From Pieris napi (Eukaryota; Arthropoda; Insecta; Lepidoptera; Pieridae): a DNA stretch of 64,000 nt. The stretch lies in NCBI RefSeq assembly GCF_905475465.1, contig NC_062236.1:11852001-11916000 (forward strand), read 5' to 3'. Of this stretch, positions 54,563 to 64,000 are shown piece after piece. Both the position numbers and the translations under genes were made by a program. The notes under the pieces were generated by a model. The model ran no database searches. It saw only the letters and a list, made by a program, of their open reading frames with translations, and was not told the DNA's origin. How positions within the stretch are numbered: position 1 is the stretch's first letter; each line of letters starts with the position of its first letter.

Positions 54563-56590
54563 CGTGCTTTTGTTTTTCACGGAAATTTCGGATTTATTTA
54601 CGTTTGCACATTGTTTATGCTCAAGACGCAGATTAGTGATTGTAGTTCTATATTTTATCTACTAAAATTTGAAGTATTAATTATAAAAATTTTGTTTCAG
54701 TTTTTATACAATGTGACCAAGTTGTTCCCACCACAACGTACCACAATTTTCTATATAAAACGAGGTAAGTTTTTCTCAAAATAGATGAGAGAGATCTTGG
54801 TGTAAAGATTGTTTTTTCTTATTATTTAACACACACATTAAAAGTAAAAAACAATAGGCTAACTTAAATAACTGTCCCCCCCAATTAGGACTTATAAAGG
54901 AAGGAAAGGCCCGTTGGCCTTTTTCGCTAACAAGCACTTCTAGGCAACCCTAGGAAGGTAAAGGAAAGATACAAGCAAAAGTGCGAAACTATGTTATGAA
55001 AAATAAAAGTACAAACTATATGTAGAATTGTGTAATAATGTATAGTTTTCTACTATTATCAATTATGCCCATAGAGAAGCGTGGTATAAGCATAGAATTG
55101 TTTGTTTTTCTCTATGGTTAAACCGGCCAGGTACAATTTTAAGTATAAAAATAATATATCATTAACGTGCCTAACATACCGCAAGTTTTAACAAGTGATT
55201 TAATTCCGCTCACTTGAAAGTAAATTCCCAGCAAATTGTGATAATTGCGGTTAGATTTATATAATTATGACATGGCATGTGGTTGTTTTTATATAAATTA
55301 GTTTATACCTTGATATCATCTGCGCGTACTGTACTGCTTATTTATCTATATATATTAAAAAAGGAAAGAAATAGGTACTCTAGTACTAGAAACAAGGTAT
55401 TGTCAACAGTCAAAGGTTACATTATTATAAAAAAAGGCCGTATCTTTCATTATAATGCGCACAAATTACCGATTTGTATTTATACAGAATATGTTGTATA
55501 GTATTTGTCCCATTTTGGAATGTCATGTCTTTTTTATATTAAGACATATGTAAAATGTCAAATCAATCAATCAAAGTAGTTAATACATGTAGTAATTATA
55601 ATATTATTAACTATTGTTAACACTTTAAACTGACTCATTAGCATCTACAATATACCTTTATATTGATACCGAGACTTTGAAAAAAGGAGCCTATTATTCA
55701 TTCATGCGATTCACTGAGAGAAATGCAATTTATTTTAAATAATATATAGTACAAAATTGGTGCCTTTTGTCACAGAGTAGAGAGAGATAGAACATAGCAG
55801 GGATAATAAGTATTGATTTATGAGAGACAGTGACATTTAGAAGGCGCGAAATTTAAATGAATTTGACAACGTTCAGTTCATTTGTCATTTAATCATAAGA
55901 CGAAAATACTAAATTGCGTGTTTTTTGACTTCAAAATAAAAAATTCTCGTAACCCAAATATTTCATACGAAAGTATAAATTGTCTAAATAATACGATCTA
56001 GATTGCAACATTGTGGCGTACTATTTTCACACAATACTCAACTATATTACCATTATTCATGTCCTATATTTGCCTGATAAATAAAAACCGTTTGGATTTA
56101 AGGCTATCGCACGATCGCTCGTTATACAGGACATTTCAATGGGGATATTCATGAAAATACTGGATACTTTATTATCTCTTTTTTATATCTTCGTGTAAAT
56201 AATATTGTCATACCTTGTATAGAGGAGCGACCGGTATTAAACTTGCATGTATCTAGAGCTATATGGAGCAAGAAAAAACAAAAACACCCAGTGGTTCTAT
56301 CACCCTCTTCCATCCAAAAACAACCTCTCGGCTACAGATTTCTGCATCTGTTTCGTGATTAAAAAAATACAATATACACGCGCAGTCCACGTTTTGAGGT
56401 ATTCTCAGTTCCTTCACGATTTTTTACTTAATATACGAGTGTTAAATATGCGCTTAGGAAGAAAAGCCCATGGGTTTTGGAATTCTATATTCTATAACAT
56501 TTATAAAGAGATTATGATAACTAAAGTAAGATACGAAATGTTTGAGTTCTTTTTCAACAACAGCCCTGCGATTCTGTAACTCACACAGCG
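54563..56590. other. Intergenic, no gene supported
   Basis: Frames at 55277-55501 and 56247-56579 lack domains and splice support. 54890-54960 carries the GGCCTTTTTCGCTAACAAGC block shared with 33320-33375. Confidence 0.4.
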
Positions 56591-56599
56591 GTTTTCGCA

Positions 56600-56970
56600 T
56601 CGGCGGTCGCTCTCAAATCAGTTGTGAAGCAGTCATTTTATGATTTGGCATTCTGATAAACAATAAACTACAAGCTCCCACCTTTTCCGAATGCCAGTGT
56701 CCTCTATTTTCGCATGAGCCATTTTTGCCAAAACCCTCCATCTTTTAGTCGATACCAACTCCGGGGAAATAAATACAGATAATGCAACTTTCTCTACAGC
56801 TGTGATACTTTTTGACATTCAACACCTTTTGTCTTCAGTCACCGTGACCACGCACGCTGTAAAGCACGCGAAACGTCGGATAAATTTAAAATTATGTTAA
56901 ATAATTGTAAATTTATAATAATACATAACTTTAATCCGGTAAAAAAAGGTTTTTCTTTAAATGTGTAAAG
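56600..56970 (+). mobile_element. Penelope-like (tentative) terminal fragment with hammerhead-like motif
   Basis: 56843-56878 reads GTGACCACGCACGCTGTAAA, then GCACGCGAAACGTCGG. The order (CTGANGA-like core, short stem, GAAAC, GTC) is that of the hammerhead ribozymes known from the terminal repeats of Penelope-like elements. Here the first core box is altered (GTGACCA) and the stem has two mismatches, so activity is unlikely. No reverse transcriptase was found next to it. Confidence 0.35.
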
Positions 56971-57499
56971 GTTATGTCAATCAAAGACAATATTAAGAAT
57001 ATAAATGATTCAACCAATATTTGTTTATTTTAATTGCGAATATTTTTGCTTAAGCCGTACTTAATTGGCAACATGTTCATGTAAACAAGGGAGAAACTAC
57101 AAAGACACATTTATCAACGTTACTTAGCTGACTGAGATAAAAACCTATCAAGTATGTGTGAAAAATGTTAAGTACACTCGGTATTCAGGTTTTGTTCGAT
57201 AAAAACGGGGCTTAGTTGAGGTTTTGATTTATTGGGACGAGTTTTTTAATCAATACTTAAGGCAACAAAGGAACGTTGTAGAGTTACGATGGCATACATA
57301 AAAGGATGTAGATAAAACCTGTGCTATTGGACTAAGATTACTATCGAATAGCTATCGTAACTGTAGATAAACTATAGATTTTTGCATGGCACCCAAGCTG
57401 TCAAGCAGATATTGCTATTGATTGGTTACCATTCTTTTAACATCTTAATAAATTGTACAATGTAATGTTTTAAAAGGGAATCTGCTAGAAACGCCTTAG

Positions 57500-57705
57500 A
57501 GGAACCAGCTGCCCACTGAAGTATTTCCGAACCAATTCGACTTAGGGTCCTTCAAGAAAAGAGCGTACCAATTCTTAAAAGGCCGGCAACGCACTCGCGA
57601 GCCCTCTGGCATTGAGAGTGTCCATGGATATGATATGATATACTTAACATCAGGTGAGCCTCCTGCCCGTTTGCCCCCCGTTCTAATAAAAAAAAAAAAA
57701 AAAAG
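57500..57705 (+). repeat. Dispersed repeat C, long copy with A-tail
   Basis: GGAACCAGCTGCCCACTGAAG through the GGCAACGCACTCGCGAGCCC core to GTTTGCCCCCCGTTC and an A-rich tail (A run at about 57689-57704). The A-tail supports retroposition. Confidence 0.75.
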
Positions 57706-57827
57706 TTTTGATGATCGGTCAGTTGGTCAGTGACAGAATGAAGAATCTTTGACAAGTTATAATTTTTAAACTATGCCTAATGTCTGCTTTAAAATTCTAC
57801 CTAATTTTATTCACAACGAAGTTATGA

Positions 57828-57842
57828 GGGGGGGGGGGGGGG
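57828..57842 (+). repeat. Run of 15 G
   Basis: An uninterrupted G15 follows GTTATGA. Such a run is rare in AT-rich DNA and may be of uncertain length in the assembly. Confidence 0.8.
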
Positions 57843-58569
57843 TTGAAATGGCGTAAACTGCTTCGAGAAAAGGATGGTACGCAACTGGACTAATATAAAA
57901 ATTTAACTTTTTACTTTCTTATATACACGTGACATTATTTAGTAAGTTTTGGCTTATGGTACATTTATAAACTTGAGGCTACTTCATCGTTCTAAGCCCT
58001 TACAATCTGACCTAAAATCAGTAATACCGGTTAGAATTGTGTAAGATATTTGCAACAGTATGTCACTCGATTACTCATAACTGGTTTCAGTGAGATTAAT
58101 TAAAATAAATGCTAGTAATTCATTTTAAAATGATATGAATCTGCAGTTTTTCATCGACGGAAAAGGGTGTTGGGCTTGAGAATGCTCTCTCATCCTTGTG
58201 GTTGTAGTTTCTTACACCAGCTGAGTACCAATTACTTTTCTATAAGAGCATTTTACACTGACTCGAGTGAAGATATCGACGAAAAGAAGAAGAAGGGTCG
58301 AGTAAGGGTCACCTACTTATGTATTAGAAAAACCAAATACGTATCAGATATAGAATGTTTTACAGTAGTTCATGAAGAATCTATGAAGTGTATTGATATT
58401 GGCAGAGTGTACTAAATGACTTAATAATACGAGGTAAAAACTGAGAATCTATCAACTCTTTGGATCCCAAAGCTCTACAGTGGTACCTATTTCTTCTTTA
58501 GTCCATATTTTCCCACATCGTCCCTTATGTGTCTTCTACTGTGCTTCCCACATTTGCATTAAGGGCTTT

Positions 58570-58960
58570 CATTAATTGTGATATGTCTTTTGAGAAATAA
58601 TCTTACTGTATCATCGAGTTGTCTGTAGAATTCCTCAATGACTTCCTTTGGCGCTTTTAAAGTTGGAGCGTATACAATAATGATGCCCAATTTCAGAGTC
58701 AAGATACGATCATTTACTGCTGTGAATCCAAACACCGACCGGTTTATTTGTTGAGATACAACCCCGTTTCTGCTTTCATTTTCCATACCTTAGAAATACA
58801 GAGTGTATATTGGGAGTCGTATAGAATCCAGTTCCTCTCATATGTGTTTCTGTCAGACCAGGAACATCTATGCAGTTTTCTTTTTGCTCCTATGATCTTA
58901 TTTTTTCCGGGCTGTAACTGTAGCATGCCTATGACGGTCCAGGTTTCTATTCTTCTTTTC
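58570..58960 (-). pseudogene. RTE-type LINE endonuclease fragment
   Basis: The - strand reads RRIETWTVIGMLQ, then in another frame LNKPVGVWIHS/GFTAVNDRI, IIIVYAPTLKAPKEV and IEEFYRQLDD. FxxxNDRI...IIxVYAPT...EEFYxxL is the endonuclease of RTE/craniofacial-type LINEs. Frameshifts and missing catalytic parts mark it as dead. Confidence 0.7.
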
Positions 58961-59865
58961 TGGCACTTAGTCTTGTTATTTATATCACCAGTAGCATTCT
59001 GTCCTCACTCCGCCTGGTTAGCTACGTCTGCCTATTATTGATTTATCTGTGGAACAGTTTAAGGACGCTTCTATAATTATAATTTGTATATATTTTTTTA
59101 CATATCTTGAGTGTGATGTGTCTGTCATGTTTCCTTATTGATAAATAAATAAAAAATATATAGTTACGGGATGTCTCCGCTAAAACATCACCACGATAAT
59201 TGAAGCAGTGTCTCAGTACTCATTTGTCTCTTTCAATCAAATTGTGTTTACTCTGTATTGAAAAGAGAATATGAGATTAGTTTTTAAAGCAAAGTCCACA
59301 AACATATATCTTTTGAAATTGGAAGGCAAAGACAAAAACAGCTTAAGCCATATCTTTTGTTACAAAACAGCAGGTTACATACATAATGAGAATACATAAT
59401 ACATTGGACTAAAAGTGAAAGTAACAACCAAAAATGTAAAGAGGAGGTCGTATTACGTCAGACAATATTGATCATTATTAGCTCTTATTACCAGGTGATT
59501 TGGTCGAGAATCGCTCGACGAATTAGAGCTGTGGGTTTTAAAGGTTATGTGTGTTTTGGCTTGCACAAAATGTGTTTTAATAAGAGTGAATCAGAATTAT
59601 TTGTATATTAAGTAGCTTGTATAATTCCCTATGAAATTTTAATGAAAGGGGAAAACAATATGACGTAAGATTTAGCGCGAAAATTTACTCCAAATGTCAA
59701 AAGCGTATTTAATTTTGTAGTAACACTTTGTTTCGTTTCTGAATCTTACCCTAAGAGTCTTTAGTCTTAGGTAATAGAGTACAGAAATGTATGCACTATG
59801 GAAAAGATTTCTGTACATAAATAAATATAATGTAAATGTATCTTTGTACAAAAGTAGTATCCAAG

Positions 59866-59952
59866 ACCGACAACGCAATTGCGAGCCCTCTGGCAACGCG
59901 AGTGTCTATGGCCGGCGGTATCACTTAACATCAGGCGCCCCTTGTTATATAA
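59866..59952 (+). repeat. Dispersed repeat C, short copy
   Basis: CGACAACGCAATTGCGAGCCC, then TGGCCGGCGGTATCACTTAAC and a short A-run. Confidence 0.65.
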
Positions 59953-60318
59953 AAAAACAAAAATATTATATGGCACGTTTTATATGGCAAAACTTATCTT
60001 CCTTTCCAAGGTTTAAAGAACATTATTTTCATAATATTTCAATGTAGGTATAACATGTGTATGTATTAGGTATCTGTTTCGTTTGTTTCTTGTCTGTGTT
60101 AAGTACACCATCAATTAAAAGATTTTATAATGGTTAATTTACATTTAACTAACCGTAACTCAATTGATTATGTACCGGATTATCGCGATTATGATAATAT
60201 TTAGTAGGATTTTCTTTTTAGTTTAACGGTAAAACAAAGTAGCTTTCCAATGAAGCTAAGGTTTTAATGACTTTTGCTATCCTTATGTTATAAGATATAT
60301 GTAAAATAAAATAATAAA

Positions 60319-60589
60319 TCAGTGGCGCTACATCCTTTTTTTAGGTCTGGGCCTCAGATTTCTGTATCTGTTACATGATCATTTGTCAATCAACGCAAGT
60401 AGGTGATCAGCCTCCTGTGCCTGACAAATGTCGACTTTTTTGGGTCTAAGGCCAGTTTCATCACGATGATTTCCTTGCGTGCGAATGTTAAATGCGCACA
60501 TAGAAGAAGAGTAGTAGGTACAGCCAGGGATCGAACCTACGACCTCAGGGATGAGAGTCGCACGCTGTAGACACTAGGCCAACACTGTT
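60319..60589 (-). mobile_element. SINE family A, - strand copy
   Basis: On the - strand it runs from the head CAGTGTTGGCCTAGTGTC through the B-box GGTTCGATCCC to TGTAGCGCCACTGAT. It is one of the better-preserved heads. Confidence 0.82.
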
Positions 60590-61664
60590 AAACGTATATT
60601 TTAGACATAGACATATTTTTTATTACAAACAAAAACACACACACACATAAACACACAAGATAACAATAATCAAAGAAAAGAATTAAATAATTAATTTTAG
60701 CAAATAATTTATAAACTGTGAGCAAAATTTTAAACGAGAATTCTAGACTGTAATTCTTCAAAGCACTTTTCCTCACGTAAAGATTTATAACTTCCTTTTA
60801 AGAGCTAGGCGTGAATTGGCAATAGCTTAGCATTCCAGCCGTAATATTAAGCAATGGTTGTGGGTGCAATGTCATCGCCCACTGAGCTTCTATTCACATG
60901 CAAAGTGCTCATAAATAAGTAGGCTCGCTGTACACGAACAGGTTAACAGCTTGATAGGCGCGAGTCGGTAGTGTTCACTGTACTTCCACGTCTTTAAAGA
61001 ATTTTTTTTTGTATTTTTATTTAAATTTTTACTAGCTTTACTTTTTTACTAACATTATTTTCGTTATTGAAGTTACTTCAATAACGAAAATCACTAAATC
61101 TCAACAGCTCTATAGTTCATAGTGTAGTCGTATTTTTTTTAATTTCTTTATTTTACAAAAAAAATATAATACAATCATAATAAGTTGCATTAGAAAACTG
61201 CTGTGGTTTGTATTAATGTAAGTTATAGCATTAAAATCATATCGAAGTTTGATTCCATCGTATAGATGACGGCATCTAATTAATTGACGATTTAATGAAA
61301 TGATACAAAAGTAAATGTATCTAAGTGAAAAGTATCTGAAATAAAAGGCATACGTACAGCATGAGACAGATATAGCAAAAAATATGCGTTATCCTTGCAT
61401 ATAGGCGTTTTATATTATGATTTAATCGTTGCTTTAAAAACGTAGCGTTTCTGCCTCGTGTATAAAATCTTTAACAAATAGTTATTATGCTCATGCTTAC
61501 GTGTAAATTTGATATGTGCTAATCGAGTTACATTCCTGTAGCGGCACATGCATTTAAATAAATTATTGATTTTACTGTCAATTTTGACAATGAATACAAA
61601 AATACAGTTTCTCATGATCAAAAATCAATGAAAGATATTTATTTAAAAAAGTTTGCAAACGGAC
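60590..61664. other. Intergenic, AT-rich, no gene seen
   Basis: Contains an ACACAC run near 60635 and a short perfect inverted pair ATTTTCGTTATTGAAGT/ACTTCAATAACGAAAAT at 61058-61091, a potential hairpin. No exon. Confidence 0.4.
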
Positions 61665-61901
61665 GGCAGTGTTGGCCTGGCATGCGACGTCGCAAGTCAT
61701 CCCAGAGGTCATAAGTTCTATCCCCGGCTGTGCACCAATTGACTTTATGTCTATGTAATAAGGAAAGCGGCTTTCCTTAGACCCGAAAAACGGTGTGTCA
61801 AGCAAAAGAGGCTGATCACCCACTTTCCTATTAAATTGACAAATGATCATGAAACAGATACAGAATACTGAAACCCTAGACAAACCAACGGACGTTGCAA
61901 T
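61665..61901 (+). mobile_element. SINE family A, diverged copy
   Basis: GGCAGTGTTGGCCTGGCATGC head with a damaged A-box, CCCCGGCTGTGCACCAATTG, body shortened by internal deletions, ending near GACGTTGCAATAAAAG. Confidence 0.75.
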
Positions 61902-62825
61902 AAAAGTTGACATAAAACTAACAAAAAAAACTGATTCTACGCCCTTTAACAGACAAACACATCATGCTATATACTTAATATTGCTAACAGAATTATAACA
62001 ACATAAATATGAGATATAAAAAGCGAGAGATATAAATGATGTTATAGCAAAATTTTGGAAATATAGCTTTACGAAACTATGAGTAAGAGATGTGGAAGGG
62101 GTCAATTTCAGGTGAAATAATTAATATTTTTATAATTTATGCATTTAATAATTGCAGATTAAGCCACAGTGCAGCACCAGTCTTTATTTCATCTCAGAAA
62201 CAATTAACTGTAAAAACGACATAAGTGTTGATAATTATACTAAGTATTCCTTAACGAGGTGTTCTTAGAGGTGCTGGAGGTTTAAAGTCGCGTTTTTCGC
62301 ACATTTTTTAAGGCATCAAATGCCTGCGTACACACACAATATAATCACATAACAATATAGTAATGTAGCTATTTATTATAGAGAGAATGTTTATTTTTAT
62401 TGCGGTAACATAAGATTGCTTTATCTGTTTTATGCAACAAGTGTTTATGGTTTAAACAATTCTTAGACTGCGAGACTGACAATTAAATGACGTTACGTTA
62501 GTTAGAGTCTGTAAACTTAGGCCAATGTAATCTGCCCACAGCGACCATGAAAGCTTTCAGCTTATCTTTTCAGTGGGTGACTGTAACCATTCATACTCTA
62601 ACCATATTTCAATAAACCAATTGATTTGCCTTGATTTGCATGTGTTAAGCCAAGTTTCTGTTAAATTATTATGAGACAACGCCCAAATGATCGTCGTATT
62701 ATGGATGGTTTAAAAATGATTGATTATCCAATTTTCGAAAGACAAATTGATTTTTGTAATCATGTTTTGCAATATGCTTGTCATACGTAATTTTTTTACC
62801 GAATTCGTACTTAGTAATCTTGTCT

Positions 62826-62891
62826 TAAGACTGATACGGGCTCTAGTATTCCCTATTTACCTGTATGGAGTAGAAACGTGGACTATCTTGG
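62826..62891 (+). pseudogene. LINE reverse transcriptase fragment
   Basis: The + strand reads LRLIRALVFPIYLYGVETWTI, the conserved block after the RT fingers/palm in many insect LINEs (LVRALVFPVxxYGxExWTI). It is cut off directly by the SINE insertion that follows at 62918. Confidence 0.65.
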
Positions 62892-62917
62892 CGCATTTTC
62901 ACCACATTTAAAAAAAA

Positions 62918-63190
62918 GTGGCTTCAGCGTGCGACTCTCATCCCTAAGGTCGTAGGTTCGATCCTCGGCTGTGCACCAATGGACTTATTTTCTATGTGCG
63001 CATTTAACATTCGCTCAAACGGTGAAGGAAAACATCGTGAGGAAACCGACATGTCTTAGACCCAAAAAGTCGACGGGGTGTGTCAGGCACAGGAGTCTGG
63101 TCACCTACTTGCCTATTAGATTGAAAAATGATTCAGATTCAGAAATCTGAGCCCCAGACCTAAAGAGGTTGCAGTGCCTCTGATTTATTT
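62918..63190 (+). mobile_element. SINE family A, copy with shortened head
   Basis: It begins GTGGCTTCAGCGTGCGACTC after an A-run. The B-box GGTTCGATCCTC is intact, and the body is full to GTGCCTCTGATTTATTT. The first bases of the head (GTGTTGGCCTA) are missing. Confidence 0.82.
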
Positions 63191-64000
63191 AATTTAGTAG
63201 TCGGAATAAATCCTTTTTTTTTGAAGTAATAATCAAACGTTCAATACGCCAAGGATTTCCATTTGGCACATGCCGCCAAAATTTATGGTCAGAAACAAAC
63301 ATAAATGCGATTCGCCGGTCGTCGAACCTAAAACCTTCGTCATGCACATTTTTGGACATTTTAATAAGTTTATTAGCTTCTCGTAGGTGTCATTGAACTT
63401 AACAATTCCTTTGCTAGAATTATAGAGTAATTGGTAATTAATTAACTACAATTGTTTTCCCTAATTCTAAGCCTATATTCTAAAACAAATAAAACTTAAA
63501 TTCAGTTTCAGGAGCTATCTGTTTCTGTATGGAGTTATATGACCGAGCTCATGACGATATTGTAACTGTGGTTTAATTTCGACTTCAAAATATTCAACTA
63601 AAGCGGGCCATAGACGTACTGCCGCACGGCGATCTGCAGTTTCCATAAGAAAGAGCGTACCAATCCTTAAAAAGCCGGCAACACTCTAGCGAGCCTTCAG
63701 GCATTTAGAGTATGGGCATATCACACAGCCCGTTTACCCCCTGTTCTATAAAAGAATTGGTACATTTAATATGGCACTACGTCTGTCCGTATTTTTAAAT
63801 CTACCTTTGCAATGAAATTATTTAAAGCGCTTAGAACAAATTTTGGTACAAACTACACAAAAAATATAATTATTTATTGTATAATATAAGAGTATACCGC
63901 ATACAATCTGCGCTTACAAATCACTGCGATATCGTCATTCCCTATTCCGGCCGCTAAGGAGATATACAATTTTCGTCCGTAGCCATTGGGGCCTTCAGGT
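63191..64000. other. Window end: repeat C copy and unassigned sequence
   Basis: 63644-63755 is repeat C (GTACCAATCCTTAAAAAGCC...CCCCCTGTTCTATAAAAG). Just before it GCGGGCCATAGACGTACTGCC (63604-63624) looks like the end of a DNA transposon, partner not seen. No gene was read here. Confidence 0.4.

Noticed and set aside
56247..56579. 110-codon open frame on the + strand
   Set aside because: No motif, no splice support, and composition like the flanks.
1..64000. CRISPR array, bacterial operons or prophage
   Set aside because: No regularly spaced short repeats; spliced genes and LINE/SINE content show animal nuclear DNA.

Overview
The window reads as nuclear DNA of a lepidopteran insect. It is AT-rich, gene-poor and full of repeats typical of moths and butterflies: tRNA-headed SINEs, Helitron-like copies ending CAGCTAGT, mariner relics and a long LINE. 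Genes have small exons and short introns. No species was assigned.

Layout. (1) Positions 1-4700 hold two host genes on the + strand, tail to head. The last two coding exons of an Xaa-Pro aminopeptidase 3 gene (1-35 and 1116-1285; a SINE sits in the intron) are followed by a complete six-exon casein kinase II beta subunit gene (2553-4482, 220 aa). Most of these exons have no ATG of their own and were read through splice sites and protein similarity. (2) Positions 4.7-16 kb are intergenic: MITEs, SINEs, a mariner relic, LINE fragments and one weak candidate terminal exon at 9446-9528 (-). (3) Positions 16074-21818 hold a LINE on the - strand that looks full length. It has an A-tail, both ORFs open, an endonuclease, RT and RNase H, and a target duplication of at least 11 bp, so it is probably young. 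(4) Positions 23364-25046 hold a foldback or Mutator-like element with inverted arms of about 430 bp and a perfect 9-bp target duplication. (5) Positions 28.8-32.2 kb hold CRELD. One large coding exon can be joined to either of two ends: a short exon adding an ER-retention tail (KEEL), or a downstream exon adding two membrane segments. Its upstream region has a cluster of bZIP/UPR-type motifs. (6) From 32.2 to 64 kb I found no host gene. This part holds MITEs (including a hAT-like one), tandem Helitron-like copies, SINE copies, a Tc1/IS630-like element that still has a two-exon DNA-binding ORF, a pogo-like relic, a Penelope-like tail with a decayed hammerhead-like motif, and LINE fragments.

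The three host genes have separate housekeeping roles (peptide processing, protein kinase regulation, ER folding or membrane function) and show no common pathway. The most informative biology is the two-ended CRELD gene and the intact mobile elements. All family calls come from reading the sequence; no database search was run.
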